From Paenibacillus wynnii (GTDB lineage Bacteria > Bacillota > Bacilli > Paenibacillales > Paenibacillaceae), in assembly GCF_000757885.1 (NCBI RefSeq), contig NZ_JQCR01000002.1, positions 2,170,001 through 2,234,000 on the forward strand: 64,000 bases of DNA, given 5' to 3'. The notes under the pieces were generated by a model. It worked only from the letters and a program-made list of their open reading frames with translations, was not told the origin of the DNA and did no database searches. Below are positions 1 through 9,141 of this stretch, piece after piece. Numbering within the stretch: position 1 is the first letter of the stretch; every line of letters begins with the position of its first letter. Made by a program: the position numbers and the translations under genes.

Positions 1-1
1 A

Positions 2-613
2 GAGGAAGCGCTGTTGGTCAACGATCTAACCACCCGTCGTCGGACCATGATTGATCTGTTGAAGCAGGATGCAACCGATTATTTGGAGGTGTTGCGCTTG
101 GCAGTGACCAATGAAGATACGGAAACTTCTCATTATGCAGTGAGTGCGATTGTTGAGGTCAAACGCAAGCTGAACCATTCCCTGCAGGATCTCTCCGTCC
201 AGTATGAAAGCCGCCGTGACGATGCTTCTTTTTTGGAAGCCTATGCCGAGTTGCTGAAGAATTATATGCGCAGCGGATTTTTGGACAAGGGGACGATGCA
301 GAGACTTAAATACAACCTGGCAGAGGTGCTTGAGAATTGGATAGCAGCCGATCCAGACGCCTTTGATGTATACGGGCAGAAGGTGCAGATTGAACTTGAA
401 CTTGGAAATTATCTCGATGCCGAGCAGGTAAGCCGATTATTTCAGGATCGGTTTCCAACCCGCGAGGAACCTTATTTGGCGCTGATGAACCTGTATTTTA
501 CCACTAGGTCTCCACAGCAATTTAACCAGGCGCTGCTATCTTTGAAGCAGTCAAACGTACGGCTGTCGCATGAGGGTCTGAGATTCGTACGGTTCTGGTC
601 GGAAGGGGCTTGA
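2..613 (+). CDS. pelE: PelE-like protein, C-terminal part (gene enters from left edge)
   Basis: The frame is open from base 2, so the gene starts outside the window; the TTG at 14 is not needed as a start. The visible roughly 203 residues are all helical, with paired-helix spacing typical of TPR/HEAT repeats and no membrane segment. In Gram-positive Pel clusters (order pelD-E-A(DA)-F-G) PelE supplies the TPR scaffold of the membrane synthase complex with PelD and PelG. The next genes here are a deacetylase, PelF and PelG in exactly that order, 10 bp downstream, which is the main support for the name. The c-di-GMP receptor PelD would be expected just left of the window. Confidence 0.6.
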   Translation, partial: EEALLVNDLTTRRRTMIDLLKQDATDYLEVLRLAVTNEDTETSHYAVSAIVEVKRKLNHSLQDLSVQYESRRDDASFLEAYAELLKNYMRSGFLDKGTMQRLKYNLAEVLENWIAADPDAFDVYGQKVQIELELGNYLDAEQVSRLFQDRFPTREEPYLALMNLYFTTRSPQQFNQALLSLKQSNVRLSHEGLRFVRFWSEGA

Positions 614-623
614 AGATTGACTT

Positions 624-2456
624 ATGGATGAACAGACTATGAAATTGAATTTCCGCATTTATACTATCATCGCGGGCATCGTACTGCTTACAGCAGTCAT
701 GTATCTTACACATATACGGTATTTCCAGCAATTCAGTCATAACCGCAAGCTCGAAACGCAGATCGAAGGCTGGAAGAACGGAGCCATAGCACCTGCTGAT
801 TCCTCCGGAGCTCCATTCTGTCTAGCCTATGACAGTGAAGATCCATTCAGTGCTCAGGTCAATGAACAGACTAACAGGGTGCTGAGGGATATGAGAAAAA
901 CAGTAGGCGTAACAGATCTCCGCAAAAACAAGCTCGAGGTGTCCGGCTGTACTGCCGTGATTCTCTCCGTGCAGGATCTTTCACTTCTACGGGAACCGAG
1001 TCTGCTGACTGGCTATGCGGAGCATGGTGGGCGCATCTTTCTGACCAACCTGCCGGAACAGAATGATGCCTTTTTCCAGCTTTATCGGAAGCTCGGTATT
1101 ATTAATATCGGGGGCGTAAAGGATGAGGTCGGCGTCCATTTAATTGACGAGGTGTTACTGGGTGAAGCGGGTCTGCAAATTGACGACAGTTTTATCAATA
1201 ATACAGTGATGCAGGTGGAATTGGATTCCTCTGCACGTATTCATGCCACAACATTAGCAGGTACACCTCTGTTATGGAGCTTTTCCGTAGGGGAAGGAGA
1301 GGTTATGGTCTTCAATGGAACGATGCTTCAAGAGAAGATTAGCCGGGGGATTATTGCAGGCGGAGTTTCAATGCTGATGCCGGACTTTATCTATCCTATT
1401 TTTAACTCCAAGCTAATGTACATTGACGACTGGCCAGCTCCATATGGTAACTCCATTGATCCGCACATCTATGAAATTTATAAATTAAACCGGCAGGATT
1501 TTTTCAAACAGATTTGGTGGCCGGATATGCTGAAGGCCGCCACGCGTTACGGCCTGAAATATACGGCTGTAACCATCGAATCCTATGAGGATCAGGTGAA
1601 ACCACCTTTTAATTCTCCCACCGATGCGGATGCACAAGGACTAATCAGCTATGGGAGAGAGATAATCAAAAGCGGCGGTGAGATTGGTCTTCATGGTTAT
1701 AATCACCAGTCGCTGACCACAGATTCCAGCAAGAGCGCAGTTTTTGATTATGTTCCTTGGGGGAGTGAAGGGGATATGGCTCAATCGGTTAAGGAAGCTG
1801 TGAGCTTCGTCAAGCGGAGCTTTCCGGGATATACCATGTTCTCGTACGTACCCCCTTCTAATGTATTAAGCCCAGAGGGACGTGAAGCACTCAAGCAAGG
1901 CTGGGGCGAAATGGCCATTATTTCCTCTGTGTTTGGGGACGATGCTTCAGGTAGTTCTTATGTACAGGAATTTGAACAGGCGGAGGATGGGATTCTGGAA
2001 ATGCCGCGCGTTACTTCCGGATATGGCCAAGGAGATTTTGAACGTTGGACAGCGGCTAACGTTCTAACCCTCAACGGATTTTTCTCCCACTTTGTCCATC
2101 CGGACGATGTGTTGGACAATGAACGCAGCTCAGGAAAGACCTGGGAGGAGATGTACGACTCTTATTCCGCTGTATTGTCCCATTTACAGAAATCTTACCC
2201 CTGGTTGCGTGCTAAAACTTCTATAGAAGCGGCCATTGAGATGGAGAACCTACTGTCGAGCCATGTGGAATTGCAACAAAGTGCGGAAGAAATCAAGGGT
2301 AAGGTAACCCCGTTTCATAATGAGACCTTCTTTGTTCTTCGGACCGCTAAAAAAATCGATCAAATAAAAGGCTGTGAAGCCAAAAAAATCGGTGAAGGCA
2401 TCCTACTGATTACGGTGACCGAATCTAGTTTTACAATTCACTTTAGTGAGGCTTAA
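624..2456 (+). CDS. DUF2194 polysaccharide deacetylase-like protein (PelA deacetylase equivalent)
   Basis: 610 residues. One N-terminal membrane anchor (about residues 9-27) puts the rest outside the cell. The first half resembles a Rossmann/glutamine-amidotransferase-like fold. The second half carries deacetylase-like signatures: DDWPAPYGN near residue 270 and a metal-site-like HGYNHQSL near residue 355. In Gram-positive Pel clusters this protein replaces the deacetylase half of Pseudomonas PelA and would partly de-N-acetylate the polymer, making it cationic. No glycoside hydrolase half is present. ATG 624 follows GGAAGGGG; ATG 639 is an alternative start. It ends 4 bp before pelF. Confidence 0.75.
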   Translation: MDEQTMKLNFRIYTIIAGIVLLTAVMYLTHIRYFQQFSHNRKLETQIEGWKNGAIAPADSSGAPFCLAYDSEDPFSAQVNEQTNRVLRDMRKTVGVTDLRKNKLEVSGCTAVILSVQDLSLLREPSLLTGYAEHGGRIFLTNLPEQNDAFFQLYRKLGIINIGGVKDEVGVHLIDEVLLGEAGLQIDDSFINNTVMQVELDSSARIHATTLAGTPLLWSFSVGEGEVMVFNGTMLQEKISRGIIAGGVSMLMPDFIYPIFNSKLMYIDDWPAPYGNSIDPHIYEIYKLNRQDFFKQIWWPDMLKAATRYGLKYTAVTIESYEDQVKPPFNSPTDADAQGLISYGREIIKSGGEIGLHGYNHQSLTTDSSKSAVFDYVPWGSEGDMAQSVKEAVSFVKRSFPGYTMFSYVPPSNVLSPEGREALKQGWGEMAIISSVFGDDASGSSYVQEFEQAEDGILEMPRVTSGYGQGDFERWTAANVLTLNGFFSHFVHPDDVLDNERSSGKTWEEMYDSYSAVLSHLQKSYPWLRAKTSIEAAIEMENLLSSHVELQQSAEEIKGKVTPFHNETFFVLRTAKKIDQIKGCEAKKIGEGILLITVTESSFTIHFSEA

Positions 2457-2460
2457 ACTT

Positions 2461-3903
2461 ATGAAAATTTGCATCGTGGCGGAGGGCTCTTATCCTTATA
2501 TTACCGGCGGGGTCTCAAGCTGGATTCACTCACTGACTACACATCTGCCGGAGCATGAATTTATTATTCTGGCGATTGGGGCAGATGAGAAGCAACGAGG
2601 CGTGTACAAATACAATCTTCCAGCCAACATTATAGAAGTGAAAGAGATATTTCTAAATAGTTATATGAACGAGGATGCACCAAGCAGAGACCGCCTACGT
2701 CTAAGTCCTAGTGAACGGGAAGCACTGAGTTCCTTTCTTGGCGGTGGGAAACAGGTGGACTGGGGATGTCTATTTGATCTGATTCGCTCTGATCGCGTAA
2801 CTACCGCGGGCCATCTACTGATGAGTCGCGAATTTTTCAAAGTACTCACTGAACGCTGCCGTGAAGATTATGCCCATGTACCATTCACTGAAATGTACTG
2901 GACTATTCGATCTATGATGCTTCCGCTGCTTCTTACGATACGCGGGGATATTCCCGAGGCGGATCTCTATCACAGCGTATCGACCGGATATGCCGGGTTA
3001 TTGGGTGCACTTGGCAAGCACTTATATGGTAAGCCTACTCTCCTCACTGAGCACGGTATCTACTCTCGGGAAAGAGAAGAGGAGATTATTAAAGCCGACT
3101 GGGTTCAGGGATATTTCAAGGATTTATGGATCCAATATTTTTACCGTTTATCAGAAGCAGCTTACACCACGAGTGATGAGGTCATTACGTTATTTGGTCG
3201 CAACCGTGAGGTACAAATAGAGATCGGCTGCGATGAACGCAAAATAAAAATCATTCCTAATGGCGTAAATGTCGCCGATTACTCATCTGTCGCTGGCCCC
3301 CCTACAGAGGGTGGACCGCTCCGGATTGGGGCTATCGTCCGACTGGTTCCAATTAAGGACATCAAAACGATGATTCAGAGCTTTGCTCTGGTGAAGAAAG
3401 AACTGGCTGGTGCAGAGCTCCATATCATGGGCCCTTGGGATGAAGACGAGGGCTATTTCCGGGAATGCCGCCAGCTGATAGATACACTGCTGCTTCAGGA
3501 TGTCTTTTTTACAGGGGAAGTCAACGTTCGCGAATACTTAGGTCGTCTAGATTTAGTTATTCTCTCCAGTGTCAGCGAGGGCATGCCCTTAGCCATCCTC
3601 GAAGCTATGGCTGCGGGCAAACCGTGTGTTACGACCGATGTCGGCAGCTGCCGTGACCTACTTCAGGGTCGGGAGGATAACTTCGGTCCAGCCGGGTTCA
3701 TTGTCCCTGTCATGCATTACGATAAGATGGCCGACGCTGTAATTCGGCTTGGAAGCAGCAGGGAGCTTCGAGAGCAAATGGGACGCAGTGGCCTTGCCCG
3801 GGCTGAGGCGCTCTATACTCATTCGCAGTTTATCCGCAGCTATCGTGAGCTTTATCATGATTATAAGGAGGAGCAGACATGGCAGGTATCGGCTTTGAAC
3901 TAA
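2461..3903 (+). CDS. pelF: PelF, cytosolic glycosyltransferase of Pel synthesis
   Basis: 480 residues, the usual PelF length. The N-terminus MKICIVAEGSYPYITGGVSSW is the conserved DUF3492 signature, followed by a GT4 Rossmann domain. The nucleotide-sugar loop with SEGMPLAILEAMAAGKP (about residues 365-382) holds the E-x7-E pair typical of retaining GT-B enzymes. Family knowledge: PelF uses UDP-sugars to polymerise the GalNAc-rich Pel chain on the cytosolic face, working with PelG. ATG 2461 is chosen over the upstream TTG at 2446 because it begins the conserved MKI motif and follows GTGAGG. The 3' end overlaps pelG by 25 bases, which suggests translational coupling. Confidence 0.9.
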   Translation: MKICIVAEGSYPYITGGVSSWIHSLTTHLPEHEFIILAIGADEKQRGVYKYNLPANIIEVKEIFLNSYMNEDAPSRDRLRLSPSEREALSSFLGGGKQVDWGCLFDLIRSDRVTTAGHLLMSREFFKVLTERCREDYAHVPFTEMYWTIRSMMLPLLLTIRGDIPEADLYHSVSTGYAGLLGALGKHLYGKPTLLTEHGIYSREREEEIIKADWVQGYFKDLWIQYFYRLSEAAYTTSDEVITLFGRNREVQIEIGCDERKIKIIPNGVNVADYSSVAGPPTEGGPLRIGAIVRLVPIKDIKTMIQSFALVKKELAGAELHIMGPWDEDEGYFRECRQLIDTLLLQDVFFTGEVNVREYLGRLDLVILSSVSEGMPLAILEAMAAGKPCVTTDVGSCRDLLQGREDNFGPAGFIVPVMHYDKMADAVIRLGSSRELREQMGRSGLARAEALYTHSQFIRSYRELYHDYKEEQTWQVSALN

Positions 3904-6900
3904 GGAAGCTTTACCGTGAGCACGGACTGCTCCATCATTTCCGGGCCTATGCGTACTCCTCTATGTCAACCATAGGCCCTATGGTGTTATGCATGGCAAT
4001 GGTGGCCGGAATTCAGCAATTGATGATGTTTTCCGGTGCGGCTTACTTGGAACGTGAACTCTTTTTGTCCACTATTGTATATGCCTTCATTTTTTCTGTA
4101 CTGATTACAGGCGGTGTCTCTATGGTGCTGACCCGCTTTCTGGCGGATATGCTATTCCAGAAAAGATATGAGCATGCACTCTCTTCCTATTATGGTGCCG
4201 CTGCAATATGTCTTCCGGGTGGTGCGGTAGCAGCGCTGCTCTTTCTAAAGGGAGTGGAAGCAGGCTTCACCTATAAAGCAACCGCGTTTTTCTTGTTTAT
4301 GGAGCTAATTCTGATCTGGATACAGTCCGTTCACCTTACGGCGCTCAAGGATTACAAGCGAATATTTCGCAGCTTCCTGATAGGCGCCTGCACCGCGGGA
4401 CTTGGAGCTTGGGCGGTCAGCGAGTTGACGACACATCAGACGGCGGCGGGTATGATCGCTGCAGTGGATGCAGGTTTTTTTCTTGTGCTGGTGCTGACGA
4501 ATCGTCACTTTGAACAAGTCTTTCCGAGCAGAGATGCCCGTTTATTTTTCAGCTTTCTTTCCTATTTCCGAAAATATCCCACTCTGCTCGGCATAGGGAC
4601 ATTTCTGTACGCCGGTGTGTACATGCATAGCTTTGTGTACTGGTTTGGCCCTTATCATAAGTTGGTAGCCGGCCGATTCCTCATCTCTCCTTTTTACGAT
4701 ACACCGGTCTTCTACGCTTACCTAAGCGTCATTCCTACTTTAATCGTCTTCACGGTTGCTGTTGAAACGAACTTTTACGAGAAGTTCAGGGGTTATTACG
4801 ATTTGATTCGGCAGAGCGGAACCTGGGATGAAATTTCGGAGGCCAGAGGTGAAATGCAACGGTCACTAATCAAAGAGCTGACCTTCTTAATGGAAATTCA
4901 GCTTATGTTTACGGTTATATCCCTGGCGTTAGGAATCAAAATGCTTCCCATGATTGGGTTCAGTATGGAGCAGCTAGATGTGTTTATCATTTTACTACTA
5001 GGCTATTACCTATTTATCATCACGTTTGTCATCCTGCTGCTCTTGCTGTATTACGATGACCGGAAAGGTGTTTTTATGATCAGCGGTAGTTATCTTTTGC
5101 TTAATATTGCCTTCAGCACACTCTCTATGCTGTACGGATACCACGGTTTTGGGATGCTCTTAGCGTCATTTGTGGTACTACTAGTAGCCTTAACGCGACT
5201 AAGGCGTTATGTCCGCAGTATTGATTACCATACGTTCTGTGCTCAGCCGCTCCTACCCACCCGTTCCAAACGCAAGCGTCTCCCGCTTTCAAACACCTTG
5301 TCAATGACACTGGGTCTGATCGCTGCAGCGATTGTGTTGTCTTCTTGTTCCGGTAGTTCTGCGGCTACAGCCACTACCCCGAGTGCCACACCTGTTACTG
5401 CAACGTACTCTTCAGTGACGGAAGACAAGCTATCCGAGGATAAGCGTATCTATGAACGAGACAACGACACTAACGTTGACACCTTATATCTTACTGTACT
5501 TGCTGATGAGTTAACCGAAGGTGAAACGCCTTTGGATTGGTATCAATTGAACCGGATCGTCAATCGGATGGATGAAGGGTCAATGAAAGTCATCCTGCAG
5601 GAAGGGGCAGCGGACGGCAGTGGACCGAAGCCCGGTTTCTTCGGCTATTCGTCAACGGAGGCAAACGCGAATATCTGGCTGCGGGGTAACACGGCGCGTT
5701 ATGCTTCCCAGCGCTCCTACAAGATCAAGCTGTTAGATCAAGCAGGAGTATGGAATGACCAAAGTACATTGGATCTTAATAAGCACTCCTATGACCCTTC
5801 TCGTCTGCGAAACAAGCTCAGCTTCGATATATTCGAGACCATGCCGAATATGACAAGCCTACGTACTAGATTCGTACACCTGTACGTGAAGGACTTAAGC
5901 GAGGGCGGAACACAGGCTCAGGCGAAGTATGAAGACTATGGCCTGTATACCCAAATAGAGCAGCCCAATAAGAAGTTTCTCAAGAACCACTGGCTGGATC
6001 CCTACGGACAGCTCTACAAAGCTACCATGTTCGAATTTCTCCGTTATCCAGAGGACTTGAAGGCGCAGGACGACCCGACCTATGACAAGGCAAAATTCGA
6101 GACCCACCTGGAAATTAACGGGTGGGAGGATCACACCAAGCTGTTGTCCATGCTGGATGATGTGAATAATTTATCCATACCGATCAATGAAGTGATCCGT
6201 AAGCACTTCGATCTTGATAATTATCTGACTTGGCTAGCCTCCAATATTCTAATGGACAACATGGATACGAGTGCTCACAATTATCTTCTGTATTCTCCAT
6301 TAAATTCTAATAGGTGGTATTTCCTTCCTTGGGATTATGACGGAGGCTGGGAGATTGCACGGAATGTGAAAAGTATTGGGCCGTATAACAGCGGCATCAG
6401 TAACTACTGGGGCGTAAAACTTCATAACCGTTTCTTTCGAAGCCAGGAGAATGTTCAGCTTCTCAAGGATAAGATAGACGAGTTGTACCGGGATTATATC
6501 AACAGCGATACCCTTACTAAGCAAATCGCCCTGTACTACCCGATTACTAAGAAGTTTTCAAACCAAAATCCTGATCGGAACTTCTTCCCTATTCCCGTCG
6601 CTGAGATATCCGAAGACGTGAAAGCGATAAGCGGGGTTCCGCTTCGCTCTCTCAAACGGTTCAAAGAAGATATAGAGAGGCCTAAACCTTTCTTTCTGGG
6701 TGACCTTCAACAAGAGGGAACATCTTCTACTTTCAACTGGGATACCTCATTCGATCTGCAGGGGGACAATCTTCAGTACGAATTCGTGTTGGCCAGAGAC
6801 CCGCAATTCACAAGTATCGTAAAAAAGGTCAGCACGCCGAATACCACATTGAAGTTCGGTGATTTGAAGCCGGGTATTTATTACTGGAAGGCAACCGTTA

Positions 6901-6995
6901 GCGATGGCAACGGTCATTCGCAGGTAGCTTTCGATATATATTTTGACGAGGATGACCTTCCTTACTACGGTGTTAGAAAGGTTAAGGTGAACTAA
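3879..6995 (+). CDS. pelG: PelG membrane transporter fused to an extracellular CotH-kinase domain
   Basis: 1038 residues, over twice the usual PelG length (about 460). Residues 1 to about 465 are PelG: MAGIGFELRKL start and about 12 membrane helices, the flippase-like exporter of Pel. After a basic stretch comes M476-TLGLIAAAIVLSSC490, which looks like a lipoprotein signal and lipobox, then a Thr/Ser/Ala linker. Residues about 590-905 are a CotH kinase-like domain (NIWLRGNTAR, MDNMDTSAHNY, FLPWDYDGGW). A fibronectin-III-like tail fills about 950-1030. No ribosome binding site precedes ATG 5304, so a single fused product is favoured over an internal start. By topology the CotH part lies outside the cell. 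RBS AAGGAGGAG sits 9 bases before the start, inside pelF. Confidence 0.88.
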   Translation: MAGIGFELRKLYREHGLLHHFRAYAYSSMSTIGPMVLCMAMVAGIQQLMMFSGAAYLERELFLSTIVYAFIFSVLITGGVSMVLTRFLADMLFQKRYEHALSSYYGAAAICLPGGAVAALLFLKGVEAGFTYKATAFFLFMELILIWIQSVHLTALKDYKRIFRSFLIGACTAGLGAWAVSELTTHQTAAGMIAAVDAGFFLVLVLTNRHFEQVFPSRDARLFFSFLSYFRKYPTLLGIGTFLYAGVYMHSFVYWFGPYHKLVAGRFLISPFYDTPVFYAYLSVIPTLIVFTVAVETNFYEKFRGYYDLIRQSGTWDEISEARGEMQRSLIKELTFLMEIQLMFTVISLALGIKMLPMIGFSMEQLDVFIILLLGYYLFIITFVILLLLLYYDDRKGVFMISGSYLLLNIAFSTLSMLYGYHGFGMLLASFVVLLVALTRLRRYVRSIDYHTFCAQPLLPTRSKRKRLPLSNTLSMTLGLIAAAIVLSSCSGSSAATATTPSATPVTATYSSVTEDKLSEDKRIYERDNDTNVDTLYLTVLADELTEGETPLDWYQLNRIVNRMDEGSMKVILQEGAADGSGPKPGFFGYSSTEANANIWLRGNTARYASQRSYKIKLLDQAGVWNDQSTLDLNKHSYDPSRLRNKLSFDIFETMPNMTSLRTRFVHLYVKDLSEGGTQAQAKYEDYGLYTQIEQPNKKFLKNHWLDPYGQLYKATMFEFLRYPEDLKAQDDPTYDKAKFETHLEINGWEDHTKLLSMLDDVNNLSIPINEVIRKHFDLDNYLTWLASNILMDNMDTSAHNYLLYSPLNSNRWYFLPWDYDGGWEIARNVKSIGPYNSGISNYWGVKLHNRFFRSQENVQLLKDKIDELYRDYINSDTLTKQIALYYPITKKFSNQNPDRNFFPIPVAEISEDVKAISGVPLRSLKRFKEDIERPKPFFLGDLQQEGTSSTFNWDTSFDLQGDNLQYEFVLARDPQFTSIVKKVSTPNTTLKFGDLKPGIYYWKATVSDGNGHSQVAFDIYFDEDDLPYYGVRKVKVN

Positions 6996-6996
6996 G

Positions 6997-7707
6997 ATGG
7001 AATTTAGGGGACGCCCGCTCCGGCATGAGTATAAATATTACCTGCACCCTCATGAATATTTGTCGATCCGTCAGCGCGTCTCGGCATTGCTTCCGCTTGA
7101 TCCGTATTCCCAAAGCCCTGAAGGGTACGGGATCCGCAGTCTGTATTTCGACAGCCCCGTGGATTATGCATTGTACGACAAGGTTAACGGAGTGTTTTCA
7201 CGGGAAAAGTTCAGGATCCGCATCTATAATGGAAGCGACCATACGATCAAACTCGAGCGCAAAAGCAAATTCGGAGACTATGTGCATAAGGAAAGTGCTC
7301 CACTGACGCGTGCGCAGTATGATGCTATCTTACAGGGGGATTATTCGGCAGTCGATGGATCAACCTCTTCCCTAATCCGGGAATTCTACTTGGCACTGGC
7401 ACATAAGGGCTACCGTCCCATTACCATAGTCGACTATTTGCGGGAGGCCTATGTGTATGATCATGGAGACGTGCGGATCACGTTTGACAAAAGGCTTGTT
7501 GCCGGCGTGAACAGCATTGATCTTTTCTATCCCGGGCTTATTTTGAAGGAGACGCTGGACCCGGCACAAACAATCCTTGAAATGAAGTACAATAACTTCC
7601 TTGCTGAAGATATACGTTTTGCTGCTAGCCCGACGTTAAGTAACCGCTCCACCATTTCTAAATATGTGATTTGCCGAGAAGCGAACATGCTTCATTTCAA
7701 ACGATAA
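6997..7707 (+). CDS. VTC-domain protein (polyphosphate polymerase-like), copy 1
   Basis: 236 residues, essentially one VTC tunnel domain. Visible family residues are HEYKYYL near the start, the REKFRIRIY basic pair near residue 70, IKLERKSKFG, ITFDKRL near residue 165, and LEMKYNN near the C-terminus; these Arg/Lys/Glu positions line the phosphate tunnel in yeast Vtc4. The known reaction of the family is polyphosphate synthesis from ATP, but bacterial VTC proteins beside CotH and DUF4956 have no firmly assigned product. No signal peptide or membrane segment, so cytosolic. It starts 1 base after the PelG-CotH stop and is therefore part of the pel transcript. Confidence 0.85.
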   Translation: MEFRGRPLRHEYKYYLHPHEYLSIRQRVSALLPLDPYSQSPEGYGIRSLYFDSPVDYALYDKVNGVFSREKFRIRIYNGSDHTIKLERKSKFGDYVHKESAPLTRAQYDAILQGDYSAVDGSTSSLIREFYLALAHKGYRPITIVDYLREAYVYDHGDVRITFDKRLVAGVNSIDLFYPGLILKETLDPAQTILEMKYNNFLAEDIRFAASPTLSNRSTISKYVICREANMLHFKR

Positions 7708-7723
7708 GGGGACCCGCATTAGA

Positions 7724-8404
7724 ATGAACGAGAATCTTAACTTCCAGGATTTATTTAAAAAAAGTGTCACTCATCTCGATGCCTTCCGCACGATTTCATA
7801 TATCGATGTGGTGCTTGGACTCGCCGCTTCTCTGGGAATCGGGATGTTCATCTTCTTCATCTACCGCAAAACGTTTCGCGGGGTTGTGTACAGCTATAAT
7901 TATAATGCCGCTTTTGTACTTATGTGCATGATTACAAGCATGGTTATAATGACGATCAGCTCTAATATTGTATTGTCCCTCGGGATGGTCGGGGCGCTCA
8001 GTATTGTACGTTTCCGTACCGCAGTCAAGGATCCCCTTGATATCGTATATATGTTCTGGGCCATTGCCGGAGGCATCGCCACAGGGGCTAAGCTTTACCC
8101 CCTTGCCCTTATCGGCTCGCTTGTAATTGGACTGACGCTCATATGGCTCTCCCGCCATAAAATTCGTGAGCAGCAATATCTGCTTATTATCCGTCATTCC
8201 GATAGCGCTACTGCATCCGTAAGGGTTCAATTGCAAAAATTGGTTTACACCTTGAAATCTAAGACCGTACGCAAAGACTATGTAGAAATGACTGTGGAGC
8301 TAAGACTACGTGATGATAACACCGCATTTGTCCATGATTTATCTGTTTTGGATGGGGTTATGGATGTTTCTCTAATTAACTACACCGGGGATTATGCACA
8401 ATAA
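7724..8404 (+). CDS. DUF4956 integral membrane protein, copy 1
   Basis: 226 residues. Membrane helices lie at about 28-47, 60-82 and 105-145, followed by a soluble C-terminal alpha/beta domain (about 150-226). The central segment LGMVGALSIVRFRTAVKDPLDIVYMFWAIAGG carries the family hallmark SIVRFRT...DP. DUF4956 genes are very often next to VTC-domain genes and sometimes CotH genes; the function is unknown. Inference: it may be a membrane partner that channels or anchors the VTC product. RBS AAGGGGAC precedes ATG 7724. Last gene of the pel-linked transcript, with a terminator just downstream. Confidence 0.85.
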   Translation: MNENLNFQDLFKKSVTHLDAFRTISYIDVVLGLAASLGIGMFIFFIYRKTFRGVVYSYNYNAAFVLMCMITSMVIMTISSNIVLSLGMVGALSIVRFRTAVKDPLDIVYMFWAIAGGIATGAKLYPLALIGSLVIGLTLIWLSRHKIREQQYLLIIRHSDSATASVRVQLQKLVYTLKSKTVRKDYVEMTVELRLRDDNTAFVHDLSVLDGVMDVSLINYTGDYAQ

Positions 8405-8428
8405 GGAAGTAAACAAATATTAAAGAAG

Positions 8429-8475
8429 AGGGGTGTCCCAGCAGCCATGCAAATGGTTGTGTTGGGACACCCCCT
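8429..8475 (+). terminator. Hairpin terminator after the pel-CotH-VTC-DUF4956 operon
   Basis: A 12-bp stem (AGGGGTGTCCCA with TGGGACACCCCCT) closes a loop containing GCAGCCATGCAAATGG. It lies between convergent genes, so it could serve either direction, although the U-tract is short. The same stem-loop core recurs at 16442-16492. Confidence 0.7.
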
Positions 8476-8519
8476 TCCCTTTGAAGTGAGATTTATGATA
8501 ACTATTCAAACCGCCGGAT

Positions 8520-9044
8520 TCAGCGCGGATTTAGTTTCACCTGTGAGCCTTTGCCGCCCGTCTGAATGCCGGAGTCCTTCATTCCTGACTCTTTCAAATC
8601 GGCCAACAGCCGTTCCAGCACGGCTTTGGCGGCGAGTCCTTCTTTGGCGCCGGATGCTTTCACGACTAGCTGTACCGGTTTGCCGGAGCGGAGATGCTTG
8701 TCCGCCTGGCGGAGCTTCGTATCGTAATCATGCTCCTCGATATGGGCAGTGAACCTAAGCTCCTTGACCTTCTCCTTGCTGCCGGCTCCCGTCGTCCGTC
8801 CTGGGCCCGACTTACCCGACTTGCCAGCTGCAGCTTCCTTCCCAGCTACCGCTTTTCCTTTGCCTTTCGGAACTAGGCTGCAGGGCGGCGGACTGCTCAT
8901 CAGCGAGGTGCAGACCAAGTCTACCCCTTGGGCTCGGGCCATAGCCAGCGCCTCTTCTCTGGAGACGAAGCCGAGCTTTTCTCCTCTGAGTCCGGTCAGT
9001 GCCACCTCGGATGCCCGGATCTGCTCATTAATTAATACTGCCAC
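8520..9044 (-). CDS. Solitary translation initiation factor IF-3-like protein
   Basis: 174 residues. The IF-3 N-domain is recognisable (INEQIRASEV, LGFVSREEALAMA, VDLVCTS), as is the start of the C-domain (KELRFTAHIEEHDYDTKLRQADKHL). Between them is a Lys/Gly/Ala/Ser-rich insert (about residues 58-90) in place of the usual KFRYE-type linker. The C-domain tail is divergent. It is not in an infC-rpmI-rplT context, so it is a paralogue rather than the housekeeping IF-3. The DNA is visibly more GC-rich than its neighbours. GTG start at 9044 with GGGGAGG upstream. Role unknown: perhaps a stress- or ribosome-associated IF-3 variant. Confidence 0.75.
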   Translation of the reverse strand: MAVLINEQIRASEVALTGLRGEKLGFVSREEALAMARAQGVDLVCTSLMSSPPPCSLVPKGKGKAVAGKEAAAGKSGKSGPGRTTGAGSKEKVKELRFTAHIEEHDYDTKLRQADKHLRSGKPVQLVVKASGAKEGLAAKAVLERLLADLKESGMKDSGIQTGGKGSQVKLNPR

Positions 9045-9111
9045 GTAAACGCAACCTCCCCTTAAATATCATATACGGATGCTTCTGAACTATATTTTAA
9101 TTTTTTTAATA

Positions 9112-9141
9112 CAAAAAGGGAATCAGAAGCGTCCAATTCCC
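9112..9141 (-). terminator. Terminator directly after the small peptide gene
   Basis: On the minus strand GGGAAT...ATTCCC encloses an 12-base loop and is followed by TTTTTG. It begins immediately after the TAA of the 26-codon ORF at 9142-9222. Confidence 0.6.

Noticed and set aside
5304..6995. Separate CotH lipoprotein gene starting at ATG 5304
   Set aside because: A lipobox-like segment is present, but there is no ribosome binding site and no stop between PelG and CotH, so a fusion is the simpler reading.
7796..8236. 146-codon minus-strand frame opposite DUF4956
   Set aside because: No RBS, low-complexity composition, fully covered by a well-supported membrane protein gene.
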